A stretch of DNA of 64,000 bases, taken from assembly GCF_029784155.1 (NCBI RefSeq), contig NC_073691.1, positions 52,620,490 to 52,684,489 on the forward strand. Direction: 5' to 3'. Below the pieces are notes generated by a model. The model had not been told where the DNA came from and did no database searches. It worked only from the letters and a program-made list of their open reading frames with translations. A program made the position numbers and the translations under genes. Shown in pieces: positions 59,579 to 64,000 of the stretch (position 1 is the first letter of the stretch; every line of letters starts with the position of its first letter). The stretch comes from Uranotaenia lowii (lineage: Eukaryota; Arthropoda; Insecta; Diptera; Culicidae).

Positions 59579-60591
59579 GTGAGTCTGCGATTTTGTTTTT
59601 TTTTTATTTAACTTATGTGTAAAAGACGAAAAGTGGATAAATTCTTAACTTAAAAAAAAAATGAGTGGCTTTAAGTAATACAGAAAAATGATCGTGGTTT
59701 GCCAGCAACTGGGGGAGGAAGACTGAATAAAAAAAGAAAAAAAAATTCAAACGTCAAATTTCTCTCATCAATCTACCGACCAGTGCGAAGGTTCAAAATT
59801 TTACTTTCTTATTTAGTAATTTTTAATAAAACTTTTTTCGTGCTGAAAAGCACTTGTTTTGCATTAAACAATGATTTAATTAGGTTTTGTTTTGCTCTGG
59901 CAAAATCCTGCATGATCAGGCGTATTATGTCGCTCAAATTTCGTCAAAGTTTTGAAGTTGATAAATAAAAATGTCTTGATTAATGGTTGTTCTAAAAATA
60001 TAGCTTAATCTAAATTTAGCACCTAAACAACTGAGTTACATGACTCACTACACGAAACTGATCATCCAAAGCTAAAATTTGAACGATTACAAATCTTTTC
60101 AACAATTGCTGGCTTTTTGCCGAACAGTAAAAAAACGATGCAGAAAACGATGCAGCAAATTTCAGTCTTCCTCCCCCAGGCCAGCAATAACGTCCAGGTA
60201 GTGCCTAATGCCATTAAGCTTTCCAAAATGCGAAAAAAGGTTGTCAAACTCACATGTCCAAAAATCCAGCAAATGGAAATCCAATTTCCCTTTTGAGCAC
60301 TCTGCTAATCTCTACTGTAAACTCCAAAACAAGTTTTTTTTTAATTTCTAAAACATTGTTAAAATTACAAACATAAGCATAACTACACAATTTGTATGAT
60401 TTTTTACCTTTTTTGTTTTAAATTCAACCCATTAAGGGAATAATCTGTCTGAAAAAGTGACAAACACCACAGACAGTTGTCCCACATACGTCAAGTCATT
60501 CGAAAATTATCGGTTGAAATCTATCAACTTGTTCAATCAACTTAATGGATTTAAGCTTGCCGGCATACTTTCTGCTCAGTCAGTCATTATC
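59579..60591. other. Spacer between receptor exons 2 and 3
   Basis: I looked for an exon with a TYhhhhhQF-like ending and a 3' acceptor and found none. Open frames at 59699-59968 (plus) and 60062-60253 (minus) show no receptor similarity. Confidence 0.5.
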
Positions 60592-61468
60592 ATGAACAAA
60601 TGGAAACCAGTTGTTCCAACTCCGGAACAGTTTGTTCGATTGCTGTTTCAACTTTTTAAGTGCTTCGGATTCATCCCTTTCAATTTAAGCGCAAACACAT
60701 TTGGGCCGGAGAGCATCGAACCCCATCAGTTCAGTTACCAATGGCCATCGTTGATTGGCACTCTATTTCTGCTGGAAACCACTCTTGTTTGCATTTTCCA
60801 TCGGAAGATATTTTTTTCGTTCTACTCCATTGGAAAAATCAACGATCTCGCTAGGTTTTTCAGTGTTGTGTTTTCAATTTTCGTAACCCTTGCTGAAGTG
60901 ATCGCCCAAAGGCACCAGCAGCTGAAAATTTATCAATCATTGAAAGCATTTGAATTGAATTTCGATTTCGAAAAACAGAAAAAGTCTTTTTTTAAAACTT
61001 ATTTAAGAAAATTTATCGTATACGCGATAATTACTTTTGTCTTAGAATTCTTACTAGGCTCAAGACTTCTTGAGGCCGACTTTCGCTGGGGAATGCTTTG
61101 GGTAGCTTCGGCATTGGTACTGATAGTGTTCCGATTGCGAACACTCTTCCACATTTTCCATATTGATTTGGTTCGCTACCAAGTTGTAGAGTTGAAAGCT
61201 GAGTTACTCAATATTTCCAATACCTTAAAATGGATTCGAGCCGTGCCAGTCGACTCCGTCGAACTCAAAACAACGCTAAACGGTTCCATTGATCGTTTGA
61301 CGGAACTCAAAACCCGGTATGGAATAGTTACGGAAACTAATTTGGCTGTTAATTTATCGTTTGGTTGGAGTTTGTGCTGTAACTATGTGAGTTGTTTCGT
61401 TCAAGTTTCCAGTGATCTGTATTGGTTGTACCTTAGCACGGAGGGAAAAGTTGATAATAATTACATAG
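60592..61468 (+). CDS. Gustatory receptor, N-terminal exon (copy 3 of 3)
   Basis: The 292 codons begin MNKWKPVVPTPEQFVRLLFQ and end at ACATAG|GTGAGT, again phase 1. The frame is open upstream to 60457, but the match of MNKW with copy 2 and MNDW with copy 1 favours the ATG at 60592. Landmarks: LFKCFGFIPFNL, FFSFYSIGKINDLARF, LAEVIAQRHQQLKIYQSL, LRTLFHIFHIDLVRYQVVEL and NLSFGWSLCCNYVSCFVQVS before SSDLYWLYLS. It ends about 55 bp before a non-LTR fragment, so any following intron is at least partly transposon. No defect seen. Confidence 0.85.
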
Positions 61469-61523
61469 GTGAGTTTGAATGTTTTTAATTATTCATAAAA
61501 GTAGTAACTAACGTGCGTTTATT

Positions 61524-62046
61524 CAGCAGGAAAGAGTCCTGGAATTCGTTGATTTCGAAATCCAGCTTGCTTCCGTCGGAGTATAGCGTCAATTTTCTCT
61601 AGATTCCTGTTTAGGATCACTTTGCAGAGTACTTTGAGAGTTGATCAAAGTTATGTCAGGTCTCCTATTTCCGGGTCCTCTGCGAGGATACCCTGCATCC
61701 AGTCGACCAGGAATGTTGCATAATCCCAGATGTCAGCGAAAAGGTGGTGCAACATTTGTGCTGACAAGGCAGGGTCGGCTTTCAGCATTTCAGCAGGGAT
61801 GCATTTTTTAAAGGCTTTGATTGCCGCTTCTATTTCAGCCATCGAGGGCGCTTCCGAGTTGACGCCATTAATGCGACTTACTGTTGGTGTTTCGAGCTGC
61901 GAGTTCTGTTGGTCATCGCTATTCGTGACTTGGAAGAGTTGTTCAAAATGCTCACTGAGTCCAACGCTTGAAATGATCTGTTCAATCTGTCAACAGCTGA
62001 CCTGTTTGATCTTTCAGCGGCATTCTGGCATTAGTCCTTGCACCAC
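61524..62046 (-). mobile_element. Fragment of the AP endonuclease-RT non-LTR element (third copy)
   Basis: It matches 44880-45490 with several internal deletions: for example the frame at 61651-61842 (minus) keeps EMLKADPALSAQMLHHLFAD and WDYATFLVDWMQGIL. The left edge begins inside the RT; the right edge stops at the mariner-like element. Confidence 0.8.
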
Positions 62047-62048
62047 TA

Positions 62049-63326
62049 AAGGGTGATACGGTCAAAATTTGGTCAAGGGAAAACGCGTGTAAATCGGTAA
62101 AATCGTTTATTTGAAAAATCAAATTAAATTTCTTTTTCAAGTTTAATAAGTATAAAATTCAGGAAAAATATTCAGTTAGGCTTCCGCTTTTCCAAATCCC
62201 AATTGCCGGGCCTTACGCTTAACCACTGCCATCAGATTTTGTACAGCCACCTTGTCCACCTTCTTCGCCGCAGAAAGCCAGTTTGCCTTGAACTGCTGCT
62301 CGTCCTTAGAAGTTTTTTTGGTCTTCTTTAGGGTTCCACTTGACAATAGCCCAGTATTTCTCAATTGGGCGGAGCTCTTGCGTGTTGGGAGGGTTCTTGT
62401 CCTTGGGAACCACCTGTACGTTGTTGGCGGCGTACCACTTCATGGCCTTTTTACCGTAATGGCAAGATGCCAAATCCGGCCAAAACAGTACGGAACAATC
62501 GTGTTTCTTTAGGAGAGGGAGCAGACCTTTACTCAAACACTCTTTCACTTAAATTTCTTGGTTGACAGTGCCGGAAGCTATGAAAATACTGCTTTTCAGG
62601 CCACAGGTACAGATGGCTTGCAAATCAAATATTTCTTCGCGAACTTTGACAGTTTTACGTGCTTTAAAATATCTGCCACCTTTTCCCTTCCTTTTGCCGT
62701 ATAAAACTCCTGTCCCGGAAGCTGCTTGTAGTCGGCTTTGGCGTAGGTTTCGTCGTCCATTACCACGCAATCAAACTTCGTCAGCATCGTCGTGTACAGC
62801 CTCCGGGATCGCGCTTTGGCCGTCGTATTTTGTTTATCATCGCGATTTGGAGTCACTACCTTCTTGTAAGTCGATAGTCCGGCTCGTTTTGGATACGATA
62901 CACCCAGCTTATTTGCGGCATCTCGGAGAGATAGGTTAGGGTTTCGCTTGAAACTACCGGCAACTCTCTTTGTCGTCTCAGCGGCTTCCGGTTTTCGATT
63001 TCCCCCCGATCCAGACTTCCTGGCTGTCGACAAACGTTCCCCAAACACTTTAATTACATTTGTAACGGTTGATTTAGCAACATTTAGCGATTCTGCCAGC
63101 TTTGCGTGGGAGTAGCTTGGATTTTCGCGATGCGCGAGAAAAATTTTGATACGCTGCTCTTCTTCCTTGGACGGCATTTTGACAACTGGAGAGTGTATTC
63201 CAAATCAAAATCGAAGCAACATTCCACACACACACCTTCAAAATGAGGGGTGTTCAGGTTTTTAAATACAAAATTGAAAGAAATACGTCAAGTTGATATT
63301 GACCAAATTTTGACCGTATCACCCTT
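62049..63326 (-). mobile_element. Full-length mariner-like (D37E) element, 1278 bp
   Basis: The ends AAGGGTGATACGGTCAAAAT... and their reverse complement (TTTTGACCGTATCACCCTT) pair over nearly 30 bp, and TA flanks both sides (62047-62048 and 63327-63328), the Tc1/mariner target. The single gene on the minus strand is broken, so the copy is not autonomous, but intact ends mean it could be moved by an active relative. Confidence 0.9.
62176..63177 (-). pseudogene. Mariner-type (D37E) transposase, frameshifted and stopped
   Basis: The start MPSKEEEQRIKIFLAHREN leads into two helix-turn-helix motifs (HAKLAESLNVAKSTVTNVIK; LSLRDAANKLGVSY) that bind the ends. Catalytic residues are D in CVVMDDETYA, D in LFWPDLASCHYG and E in LRPIEKYWAI, with 37 residues between the second D and E, so it belongs to the D37E group. 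Lesions: a one-base shift near 62628, an in-frame TAA at 62549-62551 and another shift near 62335 before the last frame (to LGFGKAEA, ending at 62176). The enzyme would cut and paste the element at TA sites. Confidence 0.85.
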
Positions 63327-63328
63327 TA

Positions 63329-64000
63329 CATATGATTGAACTCTTTTACTTATCATTTCGAGATTTCAGTTAAATTAGGAAAGCAATTTTCTCGCTCACA
63401 ATTTGCTGAACTCGCTCTATTCATAATGCTTGATGGATGTTTTACCTCCAAAATGTGTCAAACTTTGAAAAGCAAATACAATAACTGGAGATAGAGTACA
63501 ACAAAAATAATATATTCCAAGATACTCAGCTCTTAAAATATTTCATATAAACACCAAAGGACAATCTTTTAACAAATCTTAACACCATCTACTGACAGAA
63601 AAGTTCAACATTTCTCGATAATGGAATTTTTCACTTGTACCCCTCGTTCCAGGGGGTTCAAATGCACTCTAATATGCTTTTATTCAAATTTGGATTACAT
63701 TTGCAAAATGTACTCTGACATACTTTCGCCAATTTTTGGAGAAATGCTATGCCACTGACTCAATTTAATTGAGAACCTGACTCGTTTTTGCGCATTCAGA
63801 TTCCTCAATTAAAAATAATAATCTTCAATTTAACAGATAACTTATTTGTATTGCATATCTGGTTGAGCCTGATCATTGATTCCATATTCCACGGAACAGT
63901 GCTGAGGACATTGCGATTAAGGGTTTTGATGACTTGACCAAGTATTTATTTTGATTGGGATCCTGATTTATGTTATAACATGATATATAATACATATTGT
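63329..64000. other. Gene-free AT-rich end of the window
   Basis: No receptor C-terminal exon, RNA gene or repeat terminus recognised up to the window edge. Confidence 0.45.

Noticed and set aside
62252..62939. Plus-strand frames over the mariner-like element
   Set aside because: Antisense to the transposase pseudogene.

Overview
The window looks like AT-rich nuclear DNA from a mosquito or a close dipteran relative. I infer this from three chemoreceptor exons of insect gustatory-receptor type with GT splice donors, a mariner-type element of the D37E group first described in mosquitoes, and dense layers of insect-style MITEs, non-LTR elements and an LTR element. No species can be named from the sequence alone. 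There is no sign of bacterial, plasmid or viral gene organisation. Host coding sequence is only a few percent; almost everything else is mobile or repeat DNA.

Layout. 1-1149: 3' end of an RNase H-bearing non-LTR element with a poly(A) tail. 1630-3894: an array of 501-bp units, the first copy inverted, each carrying a tRNA-like cloverleaf (anticodon ACC) and a nearby T5 run. 5.7-14.8 kb: a block bounded by 34-bp inverted repeats, holding degenerate TGACAAAAAT-type DNA and a retroposon-like insertion (7865-13272) with 20-bp target duplications. 16.2-19.9 kb: a broken AP-endonuclease/RT non-LTR element with an LTR-like insertion, next to a hAT transposase fragment. 21.2-21.5 kb: one minus-strand host exon, probably from a SET/MYND (SmydA-like) gene. 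22.1-30.8 kb: a nest of a TA-type MITE holding a second element, which holds a tRNA-derived SINE, which holds a complete 5.4-kb LTR element with identical LTRs and no recognisable gag-pol. 31.4-38.8 kb: further nested and solo MITEs.

41.3-61.5 kb: three plus-strand gustatory-receptor N-terminal exons (41298-42174, 58699-59578, 60592-61468). All end at a splice donor in the same phase, and I see no C-terminal receptor exon after any of them. This fits a locus where alternative first exons splice to shared 3' exons beyond the window. The 16.5 kb between the first and second exon is inflated by a 5'-truncated non-LTR copy and by a nested element of 7.9 kb (45914-53828), plus a MITE at 54.2-55.4 kb and a retroposon at 56.2-57.8 kb. 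61.5-63.3 kb: a further non-LTR fragment abutting a mariner-like element with TIRs and TA duplication but a broken transposase.

Many boundaries rest on target-site duplications and terminal repeats read by eye. Family names for transposons are given only where motifs allow.
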